From: Heliocybe sulcata
Lineage: Eukaryota; Basidiomycota; Agaricomycetes; Gloeophyllales; Gloeophyllaceae
Length of the DNA: 64,000 nucleotides
Reading direction: 5' to 3'
Assembly: GCA_004369045.1 (NCBI GenBank)
Contig: ML213529.1
Coordinates: 58,131 to 122,130, forward strand
The translations under genes were made by a program, and so were the position numbers. Every line of letters begins with the position of its first letter. Positions within the stretch are counted from its first letter, which is position 1. A model generated the notes under the pieces. That model made no database searches. It was not told the origin of the DNA and saw nothing but the letters and a program-made list of their open reading frames with translations. Shown here one piece after another: positions 1 to 10,317 of this stretch.

Positions 1-13
1 CAACACATACCGG

Positions 14-415
14 TTGAAGTTGCCGCCCTCTATGAAGCGGCTTCACCCTGTATTCCCGGTGGTCAAGCTCGACCAGGCTTTACCCGACCCGATCTCTGGC
101 CGCCTTCGCCCACCTCCACCTGATCCTGTGGTGGTGGACAACCAGGTCGAGCATGAGGTGGAGAAGATTGTCGATAGCCGTTTCCACTATCGCAAGCTTC
201 AATACCTCGTCAAATGGAAGGGGTACGGGCCTGAGGAGAACACCTGGGAGCCAGCAGAAAACTTGGACCACGCACCGAAGGAAGTTGCCAAGTTCCATCA
301 GCAACACCCTTCTGCCCCAAGACGGATCAATGCAGTTGCCTTTGCGGCACTCTTGCGGGCAATGGTTAACAGGCCGATGGACGGAGGAGATGTGGGGATG
401 AACGGTGTGGTTTAA
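14..415 (+). CDS. Integrase C-terminal end with chromodomain (part of the Gypsy polyprotein)
   Basis: The 133 residues seen are the tail of a larger polyprotein, not a free gene; the first Met is internal. Residues about 49-100 form a chromodomain: EVEKIVDSR start, YLVKWKGY strand, then ENTWEP and a closing helix. The aromatic cage positions of the family (Y/W/W) are visible. Chromodomains of this class are known to steer Gypsy integration toward histone-marked chromatin; here that role is inferred from family. The segment upstream ([12 protein letters not shown]) matches the usual linker between the integrase core and the chromodomain in fungal chromoviruses. A stop codon and about 130 bp of non-coding DNA separate it from the polypurine tract. 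Confidence 0.85.
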   Translation: MKLPPSMKRLHPVFPVVKLDQALPDPISGRLRPPPPDPVVVDNQVEHEVEKIVDSRFHYRKLQYLVKWKGYGPEENTWEPAENLDHAPKEVAKFHQQHPSAPRRINAVAFAALLRAMVNRPMDGGDVGMNGVV

Positions 416-551
416 TTTATGCTTTTCTATGGTCATTTTAATACTCTTTCCTTTTATTTCTTTTCAAACGGTCTCTGTAAATACTTCTTCTCTTTCCTAT
501 TTTCCTTTCTTTTTTCGCGTCGTGGTCACCGCGACCTAGAAGGGGGGGTGA

Positions 552-817
552 TGTAAGGGCTCCCCTTCAGCCACCTTCGCTTTCAGCCACCGTGACGTGA
601 CGTCACATGTCACGCAGAGCGGCCACTTGCGTTTTGCACTTGTTGAAGGGTCCCTTAACCTGTTCCTCTTTGGAACTCCCTTCAACAACGTGCAGGTAAG
701 CCCTTAGATATCATTAGTGGATGTATCTAGTGCTTATGAGTGTATATATTTGCTTTGGAACTCCCTTCAACAACGTGCAGCCTTGCCAGCTCACTGGTTG
801 TTAAGGTAGCCCTTACA
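552..817 (+). repeat. 3' LTR of the chromovirus
   Basis: The LTR starts TGTAAGGGCT and ends AGCCCTTACA, a perfect 10-bp terminal inverted repeat of TG...CA type. It is preceded by a G7 purine tract. Inside are two copies of a 28-bp direct repeat (668-695 and 753-780) and a palindromic TGACGTCA element at 598-605 that resembles a CRE/ATF site. A TATATATT stretch near 743 could serve as a promoter element. The bases after 817 are GGTAT; the matching target duplicate would lie outside the window. Confidence 0.85.
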
Positions 818-1829
818 GGTATAGTAAACGTTCGGAGGGAGTCAATGGTAAGGATAGGGCCGAGACCGCCAACCACAGTGCGACGTATACTCTAACGAAA
901 AATGCGATCAAAGCTAAAAATAGAATGCGATCAAAATGCGACAGCGCGCGACGTCGCGCGCTCTAGAAGCGGTATGCGCGTGCTAACTAAAAATAGATGT
1001 GGACGCTAAAAATAGAACAACGCGAAAACGGGAAACTCTGGTGTCTGGCGGAACACAGACAGCAGCAGCGACGGAAATCGGGAACAGCAGCGCAGCGAAG
1101 AGAGGCAACAGACAGTAGACGCAGTAAGCTCAGAGATATAAGCCGCAGAGGATGAGAGGGGAACAGTAGAATTGCGCAGGGAGGTAGTGACCGAGCCTAA
1201 GGCCGAAGCTAACCTAGCCTAGGGTACAGTGTCGGGAAGTCCGACTTAAGTATACTACAGAGAAAATCAAATAATCCGAGTACCATATGCTAACAAAGTG
1301 AAACTACTCCTGAAAAACAATCTATCACAAACCTCAGACAAGGGGAACACTCTCCGTACACTACAGTGACCATGTGCAAAGGTGGGCGCATACCAAAAGG
1401 AGCGTGGGAACGCGCACAGCGCCGCATCAAAAGCGCTGATGGGCCGCGTGGAGGCCGCGCCGGTGCCTGCAAGGCACGCACAGTCTCGGAATTGACTCGA
1501 AACTTGATGGACAGCACATGCGAAGGCACCGCCGGGGCAGTGCAGCACCGCCGTGCAACACCGCCGCTGTCGGGAGGGTATTGCCACACCGCTGTGATGG
1601 CTGGGATGAGGCACGCACGCTCACGTGATGTAGTGGAGCGGTTGTCGAATGAGATCGGGGAGTCGTCGGGAATTGCCGGAAATAATGAAAAGTCCATAGA
1701 AACTCGAGTTTTGCTCGTAGCGCAACGGCGCGGATACGCTCACTCTCGCACAGAGCGTGGGAATGTCCGCAAATAGCCTGAAAATGCGTTTTCGGAGACC
1801 AGAACCACGTAGAGGCGTATCACCGCCAC
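818..1829 (-). mobile_element. Truncated inverted LTR related to the larger Gypsy family
   Basis: Read on the minus strand this segment begins TGATAC and carries a CCGAAAACGC block close to its start. It ends with a CCGAACGTTTA block. Both marks occur at the same relative ends of the LTRs at 18518-20030 and 21218-22735, while the middle is much diverged. It lacks the last roughly 120 bp expected of the family because the chromovirus LTR begins there. Best read as an old LTR copy of a sister family, later cut by the chromovirus. Long open frames here have no family match and are treated as chance. Confidence 0.6.
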
Positions 1830-1896
1830 TGGCGCGGATAGTCCGTTCGACTCCGACTGGGTCGCAGTCGTCATAGAGGCATCCGAAACTCCTGGC

Positions 1897-4164
1897 GTGT
1901 TCCACATTTCCTCCACATACCCCATTTCTCTAGACGCGAGCGCGAGCAAGCTTCCTGACGGACTCCTCCACTCCATATACCTATCAGCATGCGATTCTCC
2001 TTCGGTTCAGTCTCTCTATACGTCTTCAGGGTCTCATTGGGTTCCAGCGCTCGACGAAAAACACAATATACAAAAACATTCCGCCGACTCTCTCGTGTCG
2101 GTTCTCACGGCGACAAAGAAGAAGTACAAGCCAGTCGCGCAAAAGATCCGCGCTGTTCCCGCGACGCTCCCAAAGGAATATCGCATCATACGCAACATCA
2201 CCGGTGACCCGCTCGCAGACATGCCGACGCTCAGCACAACGCCTAGTCCTTTCGTTCCGACCGGTCGCTACAAAGCGGAATGCCGCGCGGCGCTACACAA
2301 AGTCCATCCGACAGGTTTCCTTAGCAGCGTGGAGCTCGCGCTGCTCGATGACTTCATGTGCAAGCAAAAAGAAGCGTTCGCCTGGAACGATGACGAGCGC
2401 GGTCGCTTCCGCACCAACTTCTTCCCTCCAGTCGAATTCCCAGTTCTCCCTCACACGCCTTGGATCCAGCGCAACATCCCTATCCCGCCTGGAATCTATC
2501 CTGAAGTCTGCGCCGTGATCAAGCGCAAAATCGCTGCTGGCGTCTACGAGCCCTCCAACGTGTCCTATCGCTCGCGCTGGTTCTGCGTCGTCAAGAAGGA
2601 CGGGAAGTCGCTCCGTCTAGTCCACAGCCTCGAGCCGCTGAACGCGGTCACCATCCAACACTCAGGCGTCGTTCCGATCCCCGACCATATGGCGGAACAG
2701 TTTGCGGGACGCGCTTGCGGCACGATGCTCGACTTATATGTCGGCTACGACGAGCGCAAGATCGCAGAGTCATCGCGCGACCTGACCACCTTCCAAACAC
2801 CCTTCGGCGCGATGCGCCTAGTCACCCTTCCTATGGGCTGGAGCAATTCAGTCCCAATCTTCCACGACGACGTTACCGCAATCCTACAGCCCGAAATCCC
2901 CGAACACACCATCCCCTACATCGATGACGTTCCAGTGAAAGGCCCACCGACGCGCTATGAACAACCCGACGGCTCGCAAGAGACCATTCCAGAAAACCCC
3001 AACATCAGGCGCTTCGTGTGGGAGCACTTCCAGATGCTCAACCGCGTGGTGCAGCGCATGCGCTACTGCGGCGGTACGTTCTCGGGCTTGAAGCTGACAG
3101 TATGCGGACCAGAAATCATCGTCATCGGGCATCGCTGCACATACAAAGGTCGAATCGCCAACAAGTCACGTGTTGCGGTCATCCGCAACTGGGGTCCGTG
3201 CAAGTCGCTTTCGGAAGTGCGCGCATTCTTAGGTACCATCGGCGTCCTGTGCATCTTCATCAAAAACTTCGGTCACCGCGCAGATGTGCTAGTCAAGCTC
3301 ACCCACAAAGACGCGCCCTTCGAATGGGGCCCTGAGCAAGAGCTCGCGCAGGTGGACCTGAAGCAAGTGCTCCTCGAGAGCCCCGCGCTACGTCCTATCG
3401 ATTACACCTCTTCATTGCCCGTAGTGCTCGCGGTTGACACATCATTTATTGCAGTGGGTTATTACCTTTGCCAACAGTCGGCGCTCGGCGCGAAAGCCCG
3501 CCACTACAGTCGCTTCGGGTCAATCACACTCAATGACCACGAGCGCCGCTTTTCGCAGCCAAAGTTAGAGATCTACGGTCTGTTCCGAAGTCTGCGCGCG
3601 CTTCGGCTCTACCTCCTTGGCATACGCAATCTTGTCGTGGAGGTCGACGTGCGTTACATCAAGGGTATGTTGCAAAACCCCGACATCACGCCGTCGGCCA
3701 GCATCAACCGCTGGATCGTCTCCATCCTCACCTTCCACTTCACGCTCGTGCACATCCCCGGCGCAAAGCACGGCCCTGATGGTCTATCGCGCCATCCACC
3801 TCAGCCTGACGATCCGCCGCAGGACGACGACCCCGACTTCGACGATTGGGTCGATCGCCTACATGGGTTCATTCACTTCATCAACCCCGTCGCCTATCTC
3901 GAGTCTCCCAGCAACCTTGCAGTCTTTGCGCAGGATCTAGTGGACACGAGCGACCACAGCGACCACTTCATCGATGCAGACGATGACGATCTCTCATACG
4001 CCGACTTCCCTCGCTCCGACAGCGCGCGCCAACTCGACCAGCATCTGGCGCTACTGCCCGTGTGGTTTGAGACGCTTGCGCGCCCCGACGAGATACCAGA
4101 ACCCAAGTACGCAGGCTTTGTCAAATACGCAACGGAGTTCTTCGCGAGTGGCGGGCGCACTAGT
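1897..4164 (+). CDS. Gypsy reverse transcriptase and RNase H (partial polyprotein)
   Basis: This is one long open frame of the larger Gypsy element. About residues 200-365 form the reverse transcriptase: FCVVKKDGKSLRLVHSLEPLN, the fold segment around LVTLPMGWSNS, and the catalytic YIDD box in place of YxDD variants. A connection region with RAFLGTIG follows, then an RNase H domain beginning near VVLAVDTSF and ending around PGAKHGPDGLSRHPP. An acidic tail follows. The first Met sits just inside the frame and is probably not the true start, since gag and protease would lie upstream. The frame is cut by the KDZ transposon at 4172. The class with this RT type is common in Agaricomycetes; that placement is from family knowledge. 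Confidence 0.85.
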
Positions 4165-4171
4165 GGGCCCA
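4165..4171. repeat. Left target-site duplicate of the KDZ transposon
   Basis: GGGCCCA sits immediately left of the transposon end and recurs at 14935-14941 immediately right of it. An eighth base (T left, A right) differs, so the duplication is 7 bp, or 8 bp with one change. KDZ elements are known for duplications of about this size. Confidence 0.75.
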
Positions 4172-4228
4172 ACTTAATATATATATATTACCACAAGTGC
4201 AGTAAACTCATATGCACCACTTTAGTAC
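4172..4228 (+). repeat. Left terminal inverted repeat of the KDZ transposon
   Basis: The left end begins ACTTAATATATAT and then runs into TACCACAAGTGCAGTAAACT and CACCACTTTAGT. Compared with the reverse complement of 14880-14934, most positions from about 4190 to 4226 agree; the outermost 15 bp are less alike. Confidence 0.75.
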
Positions 4229-4598
4229 TGCATATATTGCATATATGCCAGTGGTATGATTATATCCTACTACTCATATATAAAAGGGTATATTTCTGAG
4301 GGTATGTGGTGAGTTTATAAGTGGATAGGTACATCCCTCTGGTAGAATTATACCTAAGTTGTGGAGCTCTCTAGACCATTTATATTCGGCTTATATAGAG
4401 GAATGAGTAGGATAATATGCGAATTGTACTGATTGGCAGAGCAGATATATGAGATGCATATGCACATCCATTGTTTTATATTAGTCTTGTAGAGAGCATG
4501 CAGTGCACTTATAGTAGCTTTATGCATGTTGTGAGGAGATTATACACGATTGTATGTTCTCTTTGGTAAATCTATAGTGGGGTTACAATAGCCATTGC

Positions 4599-5025
4599 CA
4601 TATTTATACCTGGCTTCTGTGGGTTACTAGTGAAGTTATATGAGCTCTATACTGGTGGATGGGCAGTTTATGCTGGAACCGTAGCAGGCTCTGGGCAATT
4701 TATATTGACCTTATGGTGCTTGCCAGTAGGTTTGTACTAGGTTTGTACAGGTCTTCGGTAAAAATATCCCAGGGTTGTAACTCTTAATGCTGGGGTTATA
4801 CTGTACTATGGATTCCTTCAGACAATTTATATCCCAGTTGTACTGACCAGTAGCATATTTATACCTGGCTTGTGTGGGTTACTAGTGAAGTTATATGAGC
4901 TCTATACTGGTGGATGGGCGGTTTATGCTGGAACCATAGCAGGCTCTGGGCAATTTATATTGACCTTATGGTGCTTGCCAGTAGGTTTGTACTTGGTTCG
5001 TACAGGTCTTCGGTAAAAATATCCC
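4599..5025 (+). repeat. Subterminal 172-bp direct repeat pair, left arm of the KDZ transposon
   Basis: Positions 4599-4770 and 4854-5025 are two copies of the same 172-bp unit with about five base differences and an 83-bp spacer. The whole left arm (4172-5400) is AT-rich, and short TTTATA-type motifs recur every 30-40 bp. No reading frame here looks coding. Arrays of this kind near transposon ends are usually transposase-binding regions; that role is inferred. Confidence 0.7.
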
Positions 5026-5492
5026 TGGATTATAATACACAATGGGCAGTTCATATCAGTCTGTACAGTCTTCCGGGACATATATATCTCAGTTGTACAG
5101 GTCCTCTGTACATATATGCCTGGTCATAAAAGTCGCCAATAGATTTATACCAGCCTGTGTGGATTATGACTGCAATTTTATATACCCTTGTATCGTTTAT
5201 GCTGTGGTTGTACCAACCAACGGTATATTTATATGCATTTATACGCCCATTACCCACCGGTTTATTCAGCAGTGATACTAACTACTGGTGGATTTGTATT
5301 CCCTTTATACGTCGTGTATGCTGCTTCTGCAGTGAGACTATATTAGTTTTGTATCTGCTGCAGTAACTTTATATACTTGTCATAGTCCTACCATACCTCA
5401 TGGCCATGCTGCTGTCGCAAGCAGCCTATCCTGACAGTATGCGGAATCTCTTATTATTAGTCAAAAATATAATGTACTGCATGCCGCGAGCG

Positions 5493-5549
5493 AGCGGGAA
5501 AGAGATGCATAGCGGGAAAAGAGATGCGTAGCGGGAAAGAGAGGAAGTG
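5493..5549 (+). repeat. Short triple tandem repeat
   Basis: The unit AGCGGGAAAGAGATGC occurs three times, starting at 5493, 5511 and 5530 (spacing 18 and 19 bp, small changes). It lies at the inner edge of the left KDZ arm, just past the stop of the minus-strand gene. Function unknown. Confidence 0.65.
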
Positions 5550-5609
5550 AGCGAGCCGATTGCGGCAACGCTGACAGCAGACACCTACGTAGCAACGAGC
5601 CGCACACAC

Positions 5610-8272
5610 TCAGTTGGTCTTGCGCCTGGTCCGAATATGAGTCATATGAATCTGATGCAAAACTCGAGGAGACTCACCTCTTTCGGGCCCTTTGACTGTC
5701 CAGACGAGCCCGGAGGGCACTCTTGTCGTTGTACAGGCCCTCGATCATCCGCCGGATGACCCAGTCAACATCATCGAAGGCCTCCATGAATTGCTCACCC
5801 TCCTGATCGAACCGCTGCCCCTCCTGCAATGCATAGAACCACCACGAGAGCGACATGAGCGTACCGAAGACGCCATTAGGCCCGGCTCGCCCGAGGATCG
5901 CCCAATCGTCGTCATGAGACAACTCCCGGTCAAGCGGCCACTTCCCCGACTGAACGCGCCAGTCAGGTTGCATCGACACCCACCACTCCCTCCAGCCCTT
6001 CTTGTACTTCTTAAGGTCAGCGATCTTCGGCATGAGCTTCTTGTCCCAAGGCTTGCCAACACTGTTCCAGCGGTGGATTTCTTCTACGCGCTTGGCAGCC
6101 GGTAGCCAGTGGGCGTGATCCTGCAGTATCCGATAAGAAACGTTGGGCACAACTAATCGTAAAAGCACGCACCTTCGCATCCGGATGCCCCATCAGATCC
6201 TCGAGGAGTACCCAGTGTTTCACAGTGCCACGCCATCCTTCCACCTGCTCTTCCATGCCGCGGAACTAGTCCAGAGCATTGTGGACCCAGTCGGGGCACC
6301 CCGACTTCAGTTGCCCCCATTTGACACGAGGCATCTTGCTCGGCGAGGATAAGCCAGCTGCAGCGGCGGGTAACGGCTCCGAAGACTGACGGCCAGGCTG
6401 GGACGGGGTGCTATGGAGACTTATGAGCCATCTTCCCAGATTAGAGTAGTCCAATGCTCACCTGTCAGCCTCTGCTTCACCAGCTTTCCTCTTCCACGGG
6501 TTAGTCGAATCTAACTTGGAGCGTGGGATACTCTTGGACAGCGTGGAACTGTGCACGTGCCGTGGTGAATGAGTGAACTGCTGGAAGAAGAGGACCACGC
6601 ACTTTCCCCGATCACCACTCGCCCTAACTGTGTCCTTACTGCCCGGCGCTTTCGCGACCTTGCACCCGTTCCGCTCACTGACCCTCTTCTCCACATCGCC
6701 ATTCTTCTTCCTTCCTTTGGCTCCCTGCAACTCTGTCTCGGACTCGGAGTCCTCAGTTGAGCTGGCACTGCTGGGCTTGTGCGGAGACGACTTGCGATCG
6801 GCGCGGTGCTTAGCCTTCCTCGTTAATTTGCGACGTGCACGTTCTCGCATGTCCTGGTCTTCGTCGGAGCTATCCTCCTCATCCTCTTCCTCCATTTCGT
6901 CCTCTTCGTCAGATCGCGACTGGTCGCGATCACTTTTGCCCTTTGACGTGACCTTGGGATCCTCTGGCTCAGATTCGGAATCGGAGTCGTGATGCGCACG
7001 AGTCTTGGACGATTTCGTGCGCTTGCTCGGCTTGGGGCGAGCGCGGGAGCGTGAATGGGGGTGGGAGTGGGAGCGGGAGCGGGAGGTGTCCAGGCTACGG
7101 CTAGCCTTCGACTTTGACTTCTTGGGCGATTTGGGGGAGGTACAGTCTTGATCCGTTACGTTTTCGATGTCCTTATCTTCATACTCCCTTGGTTCGCAAA
7201 GAGAGCACTCCTCGCACACGTCAGGAGCTACCAGGTTGCCGTAAGTCACCTGTCATTGACTGAGACGCGCGTACTCACGAAAAACCTTCACTAGGAACTT
7301 TTCAAAAGGTTCCATGATCCGTTTTTCGAAGTCTGAGATGCAATGTTCGAAGTCATTACCTCTTCCGGTTTGACCTTCGCTCACGCTGTCCAACGAACCT
7401 TAGAATCATGAACGGGCTGTAGAAAAGCAGTACTGAACGTACGAAAACGACATTATCTTCCCTCCGAGCTGTGGACATGGTCCACCAGCCAACACAGTGA
7501 ACGCGAAGCCGGTCTGCTGGCTCCAGGAGCTGAACGCGGTCTGCAAAGTCTTGTGCAGGCAATCTATCCCGCTGTTTACGCTTGTTGACAGGACTTCCTC
7601 CAGGACGATACGAAAAGACTTACTCTTGGTACAGCAAAGCTTTCTTAACGCGTTCATCGCCCTCCTCCGAAACATCGGCATGACCGCCGTTTTCCCGCTC
7701 TTTCTCCACCCTTTCCTTCACCTCGTCCGAAGCTTCTGCTAACAGGGTCTCCGCGATCTCCCTCTGCAGCGCCAATCGTTTGGCCTTCCTCGGACCGTGC
7801 GCCAAGTCCTCGAATTCGGGCATACGTTCGTTCAGGAGAGGCGAGATCTGGTCCCAATACAACCGTTGAAACGCTTGCTGCGATGGTATCCTCTTCTTCT
7901 TTTCCGAGATCAGCCTGAGTACCTTTTTTCTGTTATCACCCGTCTTCCCGATATTTCTGTTATTATTGAACCAGTTCTTCACTTGCTGATGGAGATGCCA
8001 TCATCAGGTGATCAGCGAAGACGCGACGTGAAGGTATGTCTTACATTCGACCACTTCTCTTCCTGCTCCTGTTTTAGAGCCTTACGAACCATCTCACTTT
8101 CAGCTTCCTCTTCAGCGCTCAAGATCACGGGAAAGCGGTCGAAATACTCTTCGAGTATCTGGCGCCAGAAACCGACGAGATCTTTGTCATCTTGCGCTTT
8201 CTTGAAGCGTGGTAGCTGGACCTGAAGCCAGTCGCGCGTTTCTCCCAAGGCCCACGGTTTCCGGTGTGCCAT
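5610..8272 (-). CDS. KDZ-element partner protein with WFNN homeodomain-like helix
   Basis: Start ATG is at 8272; the likely stop is TGA at 5610-5612. About nine exons with GT-AG introns can be followed. Exon 1 encodes MAHRKPWALGETRDWL; exon 2 opens with QVKNWFNNNRN, which resembles the recognition helix of a homeodomain (WFxN). Next come a charged helical region, a GGPCP/GGKIMSF segment, a DFEKRIMEPF helix, then a Ser/Arg/Asp/Glu-rich low-complexity stretch (about 6600-7170). The C-terminal block is conserved-looking (PDWVHNAL, VLLEDLMGHPD, GPNGVFGTLMSLSWW). The protein ends in a basic, possibly nuclear-targeting, tail. This architecture recurs in unnamed Agaricomycete proteins. One in-frame TAG (6266-6268) lies inside the C-terminal block, so this copy may be defective. 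DNA binding is inference. Confidence 0.65.
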
Positions 8273-8823
8273 CGTGAAGGTGGAAGCAGACGTAGGTGCG
8301 GACGCGATTTTTCAACCAGTAGCAATATATGGCCTGCGGGTGGGGTGATATTTTGGATTATTTGCCTCTTGTTGTGGTGTTCCTGCTGGTGACATTCGCC
8401 GGGAGATGTCGGACATCCCGACGGTGCTCATAAATCATGGCCATTGGTATGTAATAGTCCTCCGTTCTTTGAACTCACCCACTATGTCTGACTGCTTTGT
8501 CGAGGTCGATTTGCATCAACTTCGCGATCCGGTCCTCATCGTACAGCAACAGATCGTCTCAGACCGAGCTCGAGGCACTCAGCATGCCACTGGATACTAC
8601 ATTGACTCTGCGCGTAGTGTGTACATCTCTTTGGCAGTAGTAGGAGATTGACTAACGAAATTTCGCCCGAATAGCCCGAGAAGGTCCCCCTCCTCTCCCA
8701 CCGCCCCACACCCATCCCGACTATGTTCCCCAACGGGATCAACGGGGTACACGTACAGCTTGCAGGACACTTTCACGGTGCCCGAGCGAATACGAATCAG
8801 ATCACGGCATATGCACGTAGTCT

Positions 8824-9641
8824 ATGACGTCCGTGTCCACGGTCAGTTCATTGACTTCGACTTCCATATACCCAGGCAGTCCCCGTTTGACACCTGAGTT
8901 GTCCGCTCCGCCGACTGTGCATACCATCCGTGGTCCCCGGCCAATACGACCGTTACCAGCCATACCTCAGGGTGCTGCAATCCGTCCCGAGATCAGTCAC
9001 TTTCGGCATGCCTCCGAAGAGCATACGGAACATTTGCTGGACTCCGGCGGTATTGTGAAGAAGGAGATTGAGCTCGGACAGCCTCCTGACGAAGGGAAGG
9101 TGGTGACCGCTCCGACGCAGAGTCCGCACCCCCCAGGAAGAGTGAACAGTGGACGAAGCACCCCGACGCCTTGGATCAGAGACTCTGGAGGTTGGAACGG
9201 CTCGGTGACTACAAAGATGGTATCAGAACAGGAGTCGGTTGGCGCGGGTGCACAGCGCATATCTACCGACATAGCAGGAAGTAGAGCTGTCCGGACTTCC
9301 AAGAAGGTGTATCCGTGGTACACCGTTACGAGAGGATTTGAGGTTGGTGTTTTCTCGGACTGGTAAGTCTTGATTGTCTAACCGTGAGCTTCACTAATGG
9401 TTGGCCCAGGCATGAGGTACATGAACTCGTAGACCGCTGCCCCAGCAACAACTATCTGGGGCATGCTGACATCGCAAGTGCGACGGCGTATTTTGAACGC
9501 GCAAAAGCCAAGGGCGAGGTAGAGATCGTCGACCGTGCTCGGCGGACTCAGCTCGGCGCCAGTAGGTCTGCTAAGGTGAAGGCCAGGTCCTGGAAGCCCG
9601 CCTTGGGCAAGAAGATGGGGGGGGCAATGCCGGAGGACTAG
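8824..9641 (+). CDS. RNase H1 N-terminal (hybrid-binding) domain protein within the KDZ transposon
   Basis: Two exons (8824-9362, 9410-9641) give 256 residues. The N-terminal two thirds are low-complexity, rich in Ser, Thr and Pro. The C-terminal part, from PWYTVTRGFEVGVFSDW across the intron into the NNYLGHADIASATAYFE segment, matches the small RNase H1 N-terminal / caulimovirus viroplasmin fold: a YxVxxGxxxGVF strand, a Trp at the end of the first half, then an SNxYxxxxxxxxAxxYF helix. That fold binds RNA-DNA hybrids or dsRNA in known proteins. No catalytic RNase H domain follows. The frame begins at 8824 for lack of a better start; further exons could lie at 8406-8700. The gene sits between the other two KDZ genes, and its stop (9639-9641) is followed by non-coding DNA. 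Confidence 0.6.
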
Positions 9642-10317
9642 TTACAAAATGCTTCCAGTCATATTACATTCCCGTACTTGCAGACAAATAGATCGAGTCA
9701 GTAGTTGCATATACATTGATGTTTCGCTGAGTAATATCTATGAACAATATTTCGGATGATGACTTGACGCGTAAAGGCGGGAAGATGTGCAGTGGCGATA
9801 GAGCTTTCAGCTCTAGATCCATCATCTTAACGCTTGAAATCACGCTGCAAGTAGCGTGCATGATTCATGTTCATTTGGGTGCTTGTATTTCCATAGAGCT
9901 ATGTAACTATCTCCTATTAAAGAATTTGCTGCAGTGCGCAAAGCACTGGTGTTGCGCGCTGGAAGACGGAATTGCATTAGGATGCAAGCATTGAACCTCA
10001 GCGTTCACCAGCAACCAGAGTGAATACACGGGTAACATCTAAGTGTATATGCCCGTCCGACCGACTATAACTTTCAAAAAAGTTCTATAGCAGGACATAC
10101 TACTTCGTTCAAATGCAATATGACATTTTCATGGGTCCTGAACACCGTAAACCACTGCTATCGTCAATACAGCTATCAATCTGCAGTGTGCCACTTCAGC
10201 CACAGATACCTTTTCCGGCATAGGCGCTTAATGACCAACCAATCGGGTCGTATTCCGTTTCAACCAAGCTCGTTCTCGTTTTTCGTTCAACAACATCAAC
10301 CACCCGCTTGACCTGGG
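9642..10317. other. Non-coding spacer inside the KDZ transposon
   Basis: This 676-bp spacer separates the RNase H1-like gene from the transposase. Its short open frames are not convincing. A pyrimidine-rich run just before the transposase start fits a fungal promoter region. Nothing else is recognised. Confidence 0.5.

Larger units (their letters stand above)
1..817 (+). mobile_element. Ty3/Gypsy chromovirus, 3' end (runs in from the left edge)
   Basis: This is the 3' end of a chromodomain-bearing LTR retrotransposon. It holds the integrase C-terminus with a chromodomain, a short non-coding stretch, a G-rich polypurine tract just before 551, and a 266-bp LTR at 552-817. The rest of the element lies outside the window, so wholeness cannot be judged. 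It abuts an inverted LTR fragment at 818, which suggests it landed inside that older LTR. The clean matching LTR ends suggest a fairly young insertion, but there is no second LTR to compare. Confidence 0.85.

Noticed and set aside
1267-1776. Overlapping open frames of 115-136 codons on both strands
   Set aside because: They lie inside the inverted LTR fragment, have no motif, and several frames are open at once because of base composition.
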